Shown one piece after another: positions 1 to 6,846 of a stretch of DNA of 14,050 nt (position 1 is the first letter of the stretch; each line of letters begins with the position of its first letter). The stretch is taken from NCBI GenBank assembly GCA_030024065.1, contig JASEIE010000061.1:1-14050 (forward strand). Reading direction: 5' to 3'. The notes below the pieces were generated by a model. That model was not told where the DNA came from and ran no database searches. It worked only from the letters and a program-made list of their open reading frames with translations. Both the position numbers and the translations under genes were made by a program. Origin of the DNA: Thermodesulfobacteriota bacterium (GTDB taxonomy: Bacteria; Desulfobacterota; BSN033; UBA1163).

Positions 1-2
1 CT

Positions 3-44
3 TACCCCAAAGTGGAAAAATTTCAGGAGATGTTCAAGGAGTGA
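3..44 (+). CDS. C-terminal tail of an upstream gene, cut by the window edge
   Basis: Reading frame 3 gives a 13-residue tail, YPKVEKFQEMFKE, ending in TGA at 42-44. A charged amphipathic end like this would suit an extracytoplasmic solute receptor or many other soluble proteins, so no function is assigned. Frame 2 is also open to a TAA at the same place, and the choice of frame rests only on amino-acid plausibility. Positions 45-161 after it hold no recognisable gene. Confidence 0.3.
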   Translation, partial: YPKVEKFQEMFKE

Positions 45-161
45 AATAAAACCTTCTTCTTTCTTTTAGGGAGGGTGGGGAGAGGATCCGGAAACCAAGG
101 GTGCCGCAAAAGAAAGAATGGTCAGAAAGATTAGATTTTCAGAAACAGGCGAACCGGTTTT

Positions 162-497
162 ATGGAAGTTATTCTGGCGTTGGTCACAGCCGTCTCATTT
201 GGGTTTGATCATTTTTTCATCCGGAAAGGGTTGATCGGGACTCCCCACCCCATCCTCCCTGCATTTATTACTTTGACGGTAAACTTTGTTTTCTTTCTGA
301 TCCTCTCCGTGATCTTTGTCCCGATTGAGCTTTTAAAATTAGAGTGGGTGTACTTTTTTATCCTCGCGGGCATTCTTGCCCCGGGCTGTGCCCGGGCCTT
401 CGCCTATAAAAGCCTTGAAACCCTGGGGATGTCTGTTACGACACCAATCATTAATTCAGAGTCCCTCTTCTCTGTCACATTGGCTTTCATTTTTTAG
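162..497 (+). pseudogene. EamA/DMT-family permease, N-terminal fragment (5' part of a split gene)
   Basis: This fragment encodes 111 residues with about four hydrophobic segments, in the pattern of the first EamA repeat of drug/metabolite transporters. It starts with a membrane helix ending in FFIRKGL. Near the end, the stretch TTPIINSESLFSVTLAFIF matches the point where family members read 'PLFSALLAFLFLGE'. Translation then hits TAG at 495-497, just before the expected LGE. The missing remainder begins with SEPMNPP in the fragment at 4718-5269. Together the parts give about 294 codons, a usual EamA length, so I read one gene interrupted by a 4.2-kb segment. The ATG at 162 has only a weak ribosome binding site, but it gives the expected N-terminus. 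Half an EamA protein is unlikely to transport anything, and the substrate is unknown. Confidence 0.75.
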
Positions 498-690
498 AAT
501 TTTGAAAAAACTCTTGACTTTTTTGGGGAGGGGGGTAGCATTGGTTTCTTAAATGAGGTGATATTCATGGAAGTTTGAAGGGAAACGGTAGATTTTTAAG
601 TTGAAATGTTCTTTTTAAACCTGTATGTGCTTGGAAAATTCGTTTATTTTTTCAAATGTGACAATGTCAAGATAAAAGGAAGGAGAAAAG

Positions 691-1722
691 ATGATTAAAA
701 AAAATTTAATAATTTTTGTAGCCTCTTTTACTGGTCTTTTTCTAATTGTTTCTGTTGCTTTTTCCGCAGGGCCTTTTTATGAAGGCAAAACCATTCGCAT
801 CATTGTGGGCTTTTCAGCGGGAGGTGGATTTGATCTTTATGCAAGGACAATAGCCCGCCATATGGCCAAGTATATCCCTGGTAATCCCACCATTATCGTT
901 GAGAATATGCCCGGGGCCGGAAGTCTGATCTCAGCCAACCACTTATATAGAGTGGCCAAACCCGATGGCCTCACCATCGGCCACTTCATCGGGGGTCTTT
1001 TCTTTAATCAAGTGCTGGGACAACCAGGGGTTGAGTTCGATGCCAGAAAATTTGAGTTCATCGGTTCACCGCTGAAAGACGAAGTTGCCTATGCCTTCTC
1101 GAAGGCGAGCGGAATCACGAGCATGGAGAAGTGGATGGCCTCCAAGACACCGGTGAAGATGGGCGGCGTTGGGCCTGGGTCCTATACCCCTGACAATGTG
1201 ATCAGGATCGTGAAGTCCGCACTGGGGCTCCCAATCCATCTCGTCTCGGGTTACAAGGGAACTGCAGATGTCCGGCTCGCCGTTGAGAGTGGAGAGCTGG
1301 CAGGAACCTCCTGGGGATGGGTATCCATGAGAGCAACATGGCGCAAGGCTTTGGAGACGGGCGATGTCGTTGTCGTCCTGCAGGGTGCCTCCAAACCCTT
1401 CCCTGATCTTCCCAATGTTCCTTTGGCCATTAACTTTGCCAAGACTGAAGAGGCGCGCCAGTTAATTGAAGTAGGTATTCATCACGCTGGCGTTTTCGCC
1501 CGACCATTTGTTCTACCTCCTGGCACACCTAAAGAACGGGTGAAAATTCTAGCCAAGGCCTTTCAAGAGACGTTAAGAGACAAGGAGTTCATCGCAGATG
1601 TAGAAAAGACAAGACTGGATATTGACCCTTTGACAGACGAAGAGTTAGAAAAAGCGGTAAACAGTATTTTCATGTTGAGCCCTGCTATGGTTAAAAAACT
1701 TGATGAAGTCTTCTATAAATAA
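691..1722 (+). CDS. tctC: TTT-family extracytoplasmic solute receptor (TctC/Bug-like)
   Basis: This 343-residue protein has a signal peptide: a lysine-rich start, a hydrophobic core and a probable cleavage after AFSA near residue 26. The mature part opens with YEGKTIRIIVGFSAGGGFDLYAR, typical of TctC/Bug receptors (PF03401). IIVENMPGAGS and KPDG follow, the ligand-cradle segments of the family. Length is normal. A strong ribosome binding site, ggaaggag at 678-684, precedes the ATG. Known members bind carboxylates or other small organic acids in the periplasm and hand them to the TctA/TctB membrane pair, but the ligand cannot be read from sequence. The TctA-TctB gene follows directly and overlaps the 3' end, but it lacks the N-terminal half of TctA. 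This receptor may therefore have lost its partner or may work with the second TTT system at 9587-12558. Confidence 0.9.
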   Translation: MIKKNLIIFVASFTGLFLIVSVAFSAGPFYEGKTIRIIVGFSAGGGFDLYARTIARHMAKYIPGNPTIIVENMPGAGSLISANHLYRVAKPDGLTIGHFIGGLFFNQVLGQPGVEFDARKFEFIGSPLKDEVAYAFSKASGITSMEKWMASKTPVKMGGVGPGSYTPDNVIRIVKSALGLPIHLVSGYKGTADVRLAVESGELAGTSWGWVSMRATWRKALETGDVVVVLQGASKPFPDLPNVPLAINFAKTEEARQLIEVGIHHAGVFARPFVLPPGTPKERVKILAKAFQETLRDKEFIADVEKTRLDIDPLTDEELEKAVNSIFMLSPAMVKKLDEVFYK

Positions 1723-3109
1723 TAGACTGGCTTCATGCCGACCTGAGATCATCGATTTAGCCGCTCGGGGCTCCATTGCTAAAGAACGGATTGGAAAGTT
1801 GGGTGGGGTGATGGAGGGGATTAAGGATACCTTTCGCCACTGGTGGCTCGTCATCCGTTGCAGTGCCATGGGTGCCTTCATTGCAATCATTCCGGGGATG
1901 GGTGGTGCTACGACGCAATGGTTGGCCTACGCCCACGCCGTACAAAGTTCTCCTGATAAGGAGCGGTTCGGTAAAGGTGCGGTAGAGGGAGTATTAGGAC
2001 CAGGAGCGGCCAATAATTCGACATTGGGAGGGAGCCTCATCACCACCATCGCCTTTGGTGTCCCCGCCAGTGTCACGATGGCGATTCTCTTTGGAGCCTT
2101 CCTTATCCAAGGACTGGTGCCAGGCCCTGATATGTTCATTCCAGAGCCGCAAGGCCATCTCACCCTCACCTTCTCCTTCGTGTGGACGATTGTTATCTCA
2201 AATATCATTACTGTTGCAGTCTGCTTCCTCTTCTTGAACCAACTGGTAAAAATCACCTATATTCGGGGAAGCCTACTTATCCCTATCATCCTTCTGTTGA
2301 TCTATATCGGGGCCTTTGCAGAAAAAAATATGTTCGAAGACCTTTTCTTAGTGTTGCTTTTCGGAGTGTTGGGCTGGGTCATGCAACGACTCGACTGGCC
2401 TCGTCCCCCTTTAATCCTTGGAGTCGTACTCGGCCCCTTGGCAGAAAACAGGCTTTTCATTTCCACCGACAACTATGGCCTTTCCTGGTTTTTACGACCT
2501 GGTATCTTACTGTTGATTACCCTGACTCTGGTAGGTGCCCTTTATCCCTTATTTAAGGCAAGATGGCAGAGGAGAGGGAAAGATAAGGAACAGATAACTA
2601 TTCCAGAAACGAAGAGCTTTGGCGGAATAAAATTTTTAAAAATTAACTGGGAAACGATCTTCAGCCTCTCTGTTGCCGCCGTTTTTATTTGGGCCCTCTG
2701 GCATAGCAGACGGTTTGACTTCAGATCGGGCCTCTTCCCATGGGCTATCGGTTTCCCTGTCATTGCCCTTTCCATTGTCCAACTTATCATGGATTTATCG
2801 GGCAAAGTAAGTAAGCGTAGGGATGATCACTTGGTAGAGACAGAGCCGAAACTACCTTGCCATATCGTCAATCGCCACACCGCAGGGATCTTTGGCTGGA
2901 TCATCGGTTATTTCGTCGCCATCTGGTTGCTCGGGTTTTCTATCGCAGCGCCTCTTTGCACTTTCATCCAGCTTAAAATCGGGGCAAGAGAGAAATGGTT
3001 AATCACCCTTATCCTCACGGGCGCAGTTTGGGTGGTTATCTATGGTGTTTTTGATCGAGCCCTGCATGTTCCCTTCCCAACCGGCACTCTCTTTGAATGG
3101 TTAGGATGA
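1700..3109 (+). CDS. TctA-TctB fusion permease, 5'-truncated (N-terminal part of TctA missing)
   Basis: The frame is open for 469 codons. Residues about 14-300 match the second half of TctA (PF01970): PEIIDLAARG, RHWWLVIRCSA, IIPGMGGA, FGKGAVEGV, GPGAANN, FGVPAS and PRPPLILG. Residues about 317-469 form a TctB-like domain with four hydrophobic segments (PF07331). The first half of TctA, with the GxLPGxGP and YGAMYGGS motifs visible in the complete TctA at 10586-12088, is absent. About 215 residues are missing. Homology begins near 1739, only about 17 bases after the tctC stop, so a deletion of several hundred bases probably fused the tctC end to the middle of tctA. The listed start is an in-frame TTG followed by ATG at 1703 inside tctC; ATG at 1811 is an alternative. 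Function is doubtful because TctA needs both halves. This is probably a pseudogene with a long open frame. Confidence 0.7.
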   Translation: MMKSSINNRLASCRPEIIDLAARGSIAKERIGKLGGVMEGIKDTFRHWWLVIRCSAMGAFIAIIPGMGGATTQWLAYAHAVQSSPDKERFGKGAVEGVLGPGAANNSTLGGSLITTIAFGVPASVTMAILFGAFLIQGLVPGPDMFIPEPQGHLTLTFSFVWTIVISNIITVAVCFLFLNQLVKITYIRGSLLIPIILLLIYIGAFAEKNMFEDLFLVLLFGVLGWVMQRLDWPRPPLILGVVLGPLAENRLFISTDNYGLSWFLRPGILLLITLTLVGALYPLFKARWQRRGKDKEQITIPETKSFGGIKFLKINWETIFSLSVAAVFIWALWHSRRFDFRSGLFPWAIGFPVIALSIVQLIMDLSGKVSKRRDDHLVETEPKLPCHIVNRHTAGIFGWIIGYFVAIWLLGFSIAAPLCTFIQLKIGAREKWLITLILTGAVWVVIYGVFDRALHVPFPTGTLFEWLG

Positions 3110-3175
3110 TCGTTCTTCCTGGAGCGGACAATTCATGTGCTACCAAACCTATCAAAAATTATCAAAGGAGGTAAC

Positions 3176-4465
3176 ATGGCACCAAAAATAGTAATTATCG
3201 GCGGTGGACCGGCTGGCTTTAGTGCCGCCATGGTCGCCAAACGGGTCGGCGCTGATGTAACGCTTATCGAGCGGACCGATGCCCTGGGTGGCCTCGGGCT
3301 TGTCGCCGGCATTGGCATTTTCGGCGCAGCCGAGTCCATTTACTACGAAGAAAAGGTCATGGGCGCCGGCGATCTCGGTGATATCTATGTGGATACCGCT
3401 ACGCACAGACACGTCAAAATACCCGGTGTCGGTGATGACAGCACACTTTACAATGTCATGAGGCTCGATGCCAGGATGCAGAGAGCCTGTAAAGACGCCG
3501 GTGTCGAGTTCTTGCTCCGAAAAACCGTGGTTGATGCCGCCTACTCCGGCGGCAAAATTGAGTCGGTAATGCTTCAGGACGGCACCAGCGTCAGCGGCGA
3601 TGTTTTTATCGACGCTAGCGGCGCTACCAATGGCACAACCGATTGCAATGAGTTGGGCAGAGGGTGCGTTGGGTGCATCTACCGCTGCCCGACCTTCGGT
3701 GCTCCGGGCGGTATCGCCGAAAAGAGGTCGAAGGTAGTTTCCCGGATCAACGCTTACGGCAAGCCGGGCGTCATCGGCACTTCCACGCTCATCCCTATCG
3801 TCAGCTTATCAAAGGACCTGCAAAAGCGACTCAAGAAGGAGGGCTATGCCATCATACCGGTGCCGCCCACGGCCAAACTCGATGAAGACCGGATGAAGCG
3901 GGCCGGGGCTCCCTACATGTTCCGCCATAACCTGCACACCAAGAATATCATCGTCCTTGATGTGGGCGGACATATCAAGACAACGGCCATTGGCTCCCCC
4001 ATGTGGGTCAACTCCCTCAGATGCTTCCCTGGCTTCGAGGATGCCTGGGTGGCCCAACCCACCGCGGGCAAGATAGGTCATCTCGTTACCTGGACGACGA
4101 TGGCTTACCGCGACAATTGCCTGAGGGCTGAAGGCTGGAAGAACCTCTTCGTCGCCGGTCATAAAGCGGGACCGTCCATATGCCTGTTTGATGCCCATGT
4201 AATGGGCGACCTAGCAGGCTACAATGCCGCCCGCATGGCTTTTGGTAAGGAATGTATTGAACTGCCTCTTAACACTATGGCAGGTGCCTACATCGATTAC
4301 CTGGGTCGTGTGATGCGCACGGAAGAAGGCCTCAAACGGGGCTACAGCATCATCGAAATTGAAATACTGGAAACACTCGGCGTTTACCGCACCGATCGGA
4401 AAGTAATTTCCCAGGAAGTAAAGAACGCCGGTTTGAAGGGCATCTACGCCAAGAAGCTAACCTAG
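3176..4465 (+). CDS. FAD-dependent oxidoreductase with a Cys-rich motif, substrate unknown
   Basis: This 429-residue protein has an N-terminal dinucleotide-binding fold: KIVIIGGGPAG (GxGxxG at residues 9-14) with acidic E32 at the end of the second strand to bind the FAD ribose. VFIDASGA (143-150) and a C-terminal LFVAGHKAG segment complete the usual FAD sites of the FAD_oxidored/GidA-like group (PF12831). Residues 164-171 carry C-x2-C-x3-C followed by PTFG, an uncommon cluster for a simple flavoprotein that could bind metal, form disulfides or take part in redox chemistry. I chose ATG 3176 over the upstream in-frame ATG at 3137 because aaaggaggt ends 3 bases before it and because it places the FAD motif at the very N-terminus. 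The gene follows the TctA-TctB fusion by 66 bases. It looks richer in G+C than the tct genes upstream. The reaction is unknown. Confidence 0.8.
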   Translation: MAPKIVIIGGGPAGFSAAMVAKRVGADVTLIERTDALGGLGLVAGIGIFGAAESIYYEEKVMGAGDLGDIYVDTATHRHVKIPGVGDDSTLYNVMRLDARMQRACKDAGVEFLLRKTVVDAAYSGGKIESVMLQDGTSVSGDVFIDASGATNGTTDCNELGRGCVGCIYRCPTFGAPGGIAEKRSKVVSRINAYGKPGVIGTSTLIPIVSLSKDLQKRLKKEGYAIIPVPPTAKLDEDRMKRAGAPYMFRHNLHTKNIIVLDVGGHIKTTAIGSPMWVNSLRCFPGFEDAWVAQPTAGKIGHLVTWTTMAYRDNCLRAEGWKNLFVAGHKAGPSICLFDAHVMGDLAGYNAARMAFGKECIELPLNTMAGAYIDYLGRVMRTEEGLKRGYSIIEIEILETLGVYRTDRKVISQEVKNAGLKGIYAKKLT

Positions 4466-4725
4466 ACATCTTTGGGGATACAGGTGCCCATTCCTCCTAT
4501 GGGCCCGCTGTAGCGACTCGAACTGCCATTCATGCGACAGGACCCTATGAGGTTTCTCATGTCAAGGTGAGGAGTCAGATGGTCTACACCAATAACTCAT
4601 GGTCCGGTGCAATGCGTGGCTTTGGAGTTCCTCAGATGGCTTTTGCCAACGAATCTCAAATGGATCTCCTTGCCCAAGCTTTAAAGATCGATCCCCTTGA
4701 GTTTCGTCTGAAAAATTTTGAGTGA
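4465..4725 (+). pseudogene. Molybdopterin-binding dehydrogenase (XDH/CoxL-type) fragment
   Basis: No start codon is needed to see this piece: the frame beginning at 4465 reads GDTGAH, then VYTNNSWSGAMRGFGVPQ, ESQMDLLAQALKIDP and FRLKNFE, with TGA at 4723-4725. It aligns with residues about 319-398 of the complete catalytic subunit at 6847-9159, which has DTGAYA, VYTNNQVAGALRGYSGPQ, ESQMDMIAERLGLDP and IRLK. The two differ enough to be distinct paralogs rather than a recent duplication. Both ends are lost. The left end touches the stop codon of the FAD oxidoreductase, and the right end runs into the EamA C-terminal fragment at the 4714-4721 junction. It cannot make a working subunit. Confidence 0.75.
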
Positions 4726-5269
4726 ACCGATGAACCCGCCAATGGTTATCGGAATCCTGAGTGTGGTGTGCGGCCTCGTTTTGCTCAGTTATGAGACTGG
4801 ACAGAAAAACAAAAAAGATATCTCAAAAAGGATTCGTTCTCGATATCTTTTTTACCCCATTGCCGCTTCTCTCTTCTATGGCGTTTCTGTCTTTTTCTGA
4901 AAACTGGGGCTCAATTTAACGAATTCGCCTATTCTTGGAGCGGTTTTTATCTCGGGAATGTCGTGGGTGATTTTGGCGATCCTCTTAACAACCAGTGGGA
5001 ACGCAAAGAGGTTGTTTCAGATTAAAACTCAAAGTTTAATTTATTTTTTGATCGGGGGAGGGACAACCTGTATTGCCTGGCTTGCTCTTTTTTATGCGCT
5101 CCAGATCGGCCGGGTATCCATCGTTACCCCCATTGCCAGCAGCTATTCTTTCTTTACCCTGTTTCTTAGCTGTCTCCTGCTGCGTCAGGTGGAGCGAGTG
5201 AATTTAAAAATTGTTCTGGCAACGATTCTCATCGTCGGCGGGATTGTTATACTGTCTCTATTCAAGTAG
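4718..5269 (+). pseudogene. EamA/DMT-family permease, C-terminal fragment with an in-frame stop
   Basis: From 4718 the frame reads EPMNPPMVIGILSVVCGLVLL, the family's 'GE...GxxLIxxGVxLL' helix. A charged linker follows, then the second EamA repeat. TGA at 4898-4900 interrupts the frame, which resumes as KLGLNLTNSPILGAVF and runs to a normal C-terminus, VNLKIVLATILIVGGIVIL, with TAG at 5267-5269. The first repeat has FFIRKGL where this one has FF-stop-KLGL, so the stop most simply replaces an Arg codon (CGA to TGA). Joined to 162-494, the two pieces make about 294 codons. The gene is therefore broken twice, by the 4.2-kb interruption and by a nonsense codon. The stretch from ATG 4958 could be translated alone, but it has no clear ribosome binding site. 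Confidence 0.75.
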
Positions 5270-5326
5270 ACCAATCTCTCAATTGTTTTCTATCCTCTCA
5301 AAGAAACAGATGGGTTAGGAGGCACA

Positions 5327-6211
5327 ATGATAAGAAAACTCAGAAAATTTGACTACCTGAAGCCCGACACTGTGGCCGAGGCGGTATCTCTCCTCGAAGA
5401 CTATCAGGAGAAGGCCAGCCTCCTATCAGGAGGCACAGACCTGCTGGTTTTCATGAAGCTCGGCGCCAAAAATCCAAAGTATGTCATCGACATAAAAGGT
5501 ATTTCTGCACTCGACTACATGTCATGGAGCATCACTGATGGCCTGAGGATAGGCAATCTCACCACAATTCAATCCCTCATTGGACATCCCCTTATTCAAG
5601 ACCGCCTCCCCATGCTTGAGCAAGCTGCAAAGGCTGTAGGGCACCCACAGATTAGAAATCGGGCCACCATAGCAGGCAACATCTGCACCGCCTCTCCATC
5701 AGGAGACATGGCTCCTTCCCTACTGGCCCTGGGGGCTGGAGTGAAGGTGGCGAGCCTGGCAGGAGAGAGGACAATCCCGGTACAGGAAATCTTCACCGGC
5801 CCCTTCAAGACGCTGCTGGCCCCAACAGATATGGTCATTGAGATTCATGTGCCGGCATTGCCTCCCCGCAGCGCTGGAAGTTACTTCTGGCAGCCTAAGA
5901 TTACTGCTGTCGATGAGACACTGGCGGGGGCGGCCGCTGTTGTAACCTTAACTGATGGTAAAGTCCTGAAGGATGTGCGGATTGGGATGGGGTCTGTTGC
6001 ACCCACTCCGATACGGGCCCTACGAGCCGAGGAATTCTTAAAAGGCAAGCAAGTAGAGGATAAACTTTTCGAGGAGGCGGCCAATATAGCTGCCGGCGAA
6101 TCCCGGCCCCGCACCAGGGCCGATTACAGACGTGAGATAACTAAGCTCCTGGTAGAGCAGGCCCTGAAAGAGGCCGCCAACCAGGCAATCCGGACGGAGG
6201 TTAACCGATGA
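5327..6211 (+). CDS. Molybdenum hydroxylase FAD-binding (medium) subunit, CoxM/XdhB-like
   Basis: This 294-residue protein carries the FAD-binding signatures of the CO dehydrogenase/xanthine dehydrogenase medium subunit (PF00941, then PF03450). SGGTDLL (residues 34-40) binds the diphosphate, and TIAGN (114-118) with ASPSGD (122-127) completes the flavin site. It passes electrons between the 2Fe-2S subunit and the outside acceptor in the cytoplasmic or membrane-associated heterotrimer. Length is normal for CoxM-type subunits. The extra Cys-rich 4Fe-4S loop of 4-hydroxybenzoyl-CoA reductase is not present. Ribosome binding site aggagg lies at 5317-5322, five bases before the ATG. Its stop overlaps the start of the next gene (ATGA), which implies translational coupling. 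The order medium-small-large follows the usual coxMSL-type layout. It lies only 57 bases after the broken EamA gene, with no clear promoter seen in between. Confidence 0.92.
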   Translation: MIRKLRKFDYLKPDTVAEAVSLLEDYQEKASLLSGGTDLLVFMKLGAKNPKYVIDIKGISALDYMSWSITDGLRIGNLTTIQSLIGHPLIQDRLPMLEQAAKAVGHPQIRNRATIAGNICTASPSGDMAPSLLALGAGVKVASLAGERTIPVQEIFTGPFKTLLAPTDMVIEIHVPALPPRSAGSYFWQPKITAVDETLAGAAAVVTLTDGKVLKDVRIGMGSVAPTPIRALRAEEFLKGKQVEDKLFEEAANIAAGESRPRTRADYRREITKLLVEQALKEAANQAIRTEVNR

Positions 6212-6678
6212 TGCACCAGATCAAGGTTACAGTTAACGGAGAAAGCTACCAGGTGGAAGTTCCGGCTCAACGGACACTGCTGGATTTCCTTAGGCAAAAT
6301 CTGGAGCTGATGGGAACAAAATCGGGGTGCGAGACAGGAGATTGCGGAGCCTGCACCGTGCTCTTGAACGGCAAGGCGGTCAACTCTTGCCTGGTATTGG
6401 CTGTAGAAACCGACGGTAAGGAAGTTCTGACAGTAGAGGGCCTGACGCACAGCCTTGAATTGCACCCGCTACAGGAAGCATTTGTTAAGCATGGAGCCAT
6501 CCAGTGCGGCTACTGCACTCCCGGGATGCTCCTGTCAGCCAAGGCTCTACTGGATGAGATTCCCAGACCTACCGAGGACGAGATCAAAGAAGCCCTGGCC
6601 GGAAACCTCTGCCGCTGCACGGGTTACTACAGCATCGTTAAGGCGGTCATGGCTGCGGCCGAGAAGGCGAACCCCTGA
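6208..6678 (+). CDS. Molybdenum hydroxylase 2Fe-2S (small) subunit, CoxS-like
   Basis: This 156-residue ferredoxin-like subunit has both iron-sulfur sites complete. The plant-type cluster uses C41, C46, C49 and C61 (GCETGDCGACTVLLNG ... SCL). The second domain uses C100 and C103 (QCGYCTPGM) and C135 and C137 (LCRCTGYY). In this family the pair of 2Fe-2S clusters carries electrons from the molybdenum centre to the FAD subunit. Domain order is PF00111 then PF01799, and length is typical. ATG 6208 overlaps the previous stop; a second ATG at 6211 gives a protein one residue shorter. The ribosome binding site cggagg (6195-6200) favours 6208. The next gene starts 168 bases later because a palindromic element lies in between, an unusually wide gap for this operon type. 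Confidence 0.95.
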   Translation: MMHQIKVTVNGESYQVEVPAQRTLLDFLRQNLELMGTKSGCETGDCGACTVLLNGKAVNSCLVLAVETDGKEVLTVEGLTHSLELHPLQEAFVKHGAIQCGYCTPGMLLSAKALLDEIPRPTEDEIKEALAGNLCRCTGYYSIVKAVMAAAEKANP

Positions 6679-6680
6679 CA

Positions 6681-6801
6681 GGCTGTTGAAAAACGTCCAT
6701 CTGCTTCGTTCCCTCATCCTTCGTCGCTGCGACGTACATCAAAAGTACGCCTCGCTCCTCAGGATTTCGGAGGCCTTGCATCTGGACATTTTTGAACAGC
6801 C
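6681..6801. repeat. 121-bp palindromic (MITE/REP-like) element inside the hydroxylase operon
   Basis: The left end ggctgttgaaaaacgtcca and the right end (reverse complement ggctgttcaaaaatgtcca) pair with two mismatches over 19 bases. Imperfect pairing continues inward to a centre with cgtac and gtacg about a short A-rich loop. The whole unit can fold into one long hairpin. There is no protein coding sense in it, and no flanking direct duplication is clear. In form it resembles dispersed palindromic repeats known from several deltaproteobacterial genomes; this is recalled, not searched. In the transcript it would lie between the small- and large-subunit genes. Confidence 0.8.
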
Positions 6802-6846
6802 CGTAAAATAGATTTTTTTGACAATCTGCTGAAGGGAGGTGTTGAC

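Noticed and set aside
514..541. Possible promoter TTGACT-16-TAGCAT before the first tctC
   Set aside because: The -10 box matches the consensus at only four positions, the spacer is a G-run and the region is a junction scar. Not strong enough to list as a feature.
6455..6811. Open frame running from the 2Fe-2S gene into the palindromic element
   Set aside because: It is out of frame with the real subunit, and its tail is only translated hairpin sequence.
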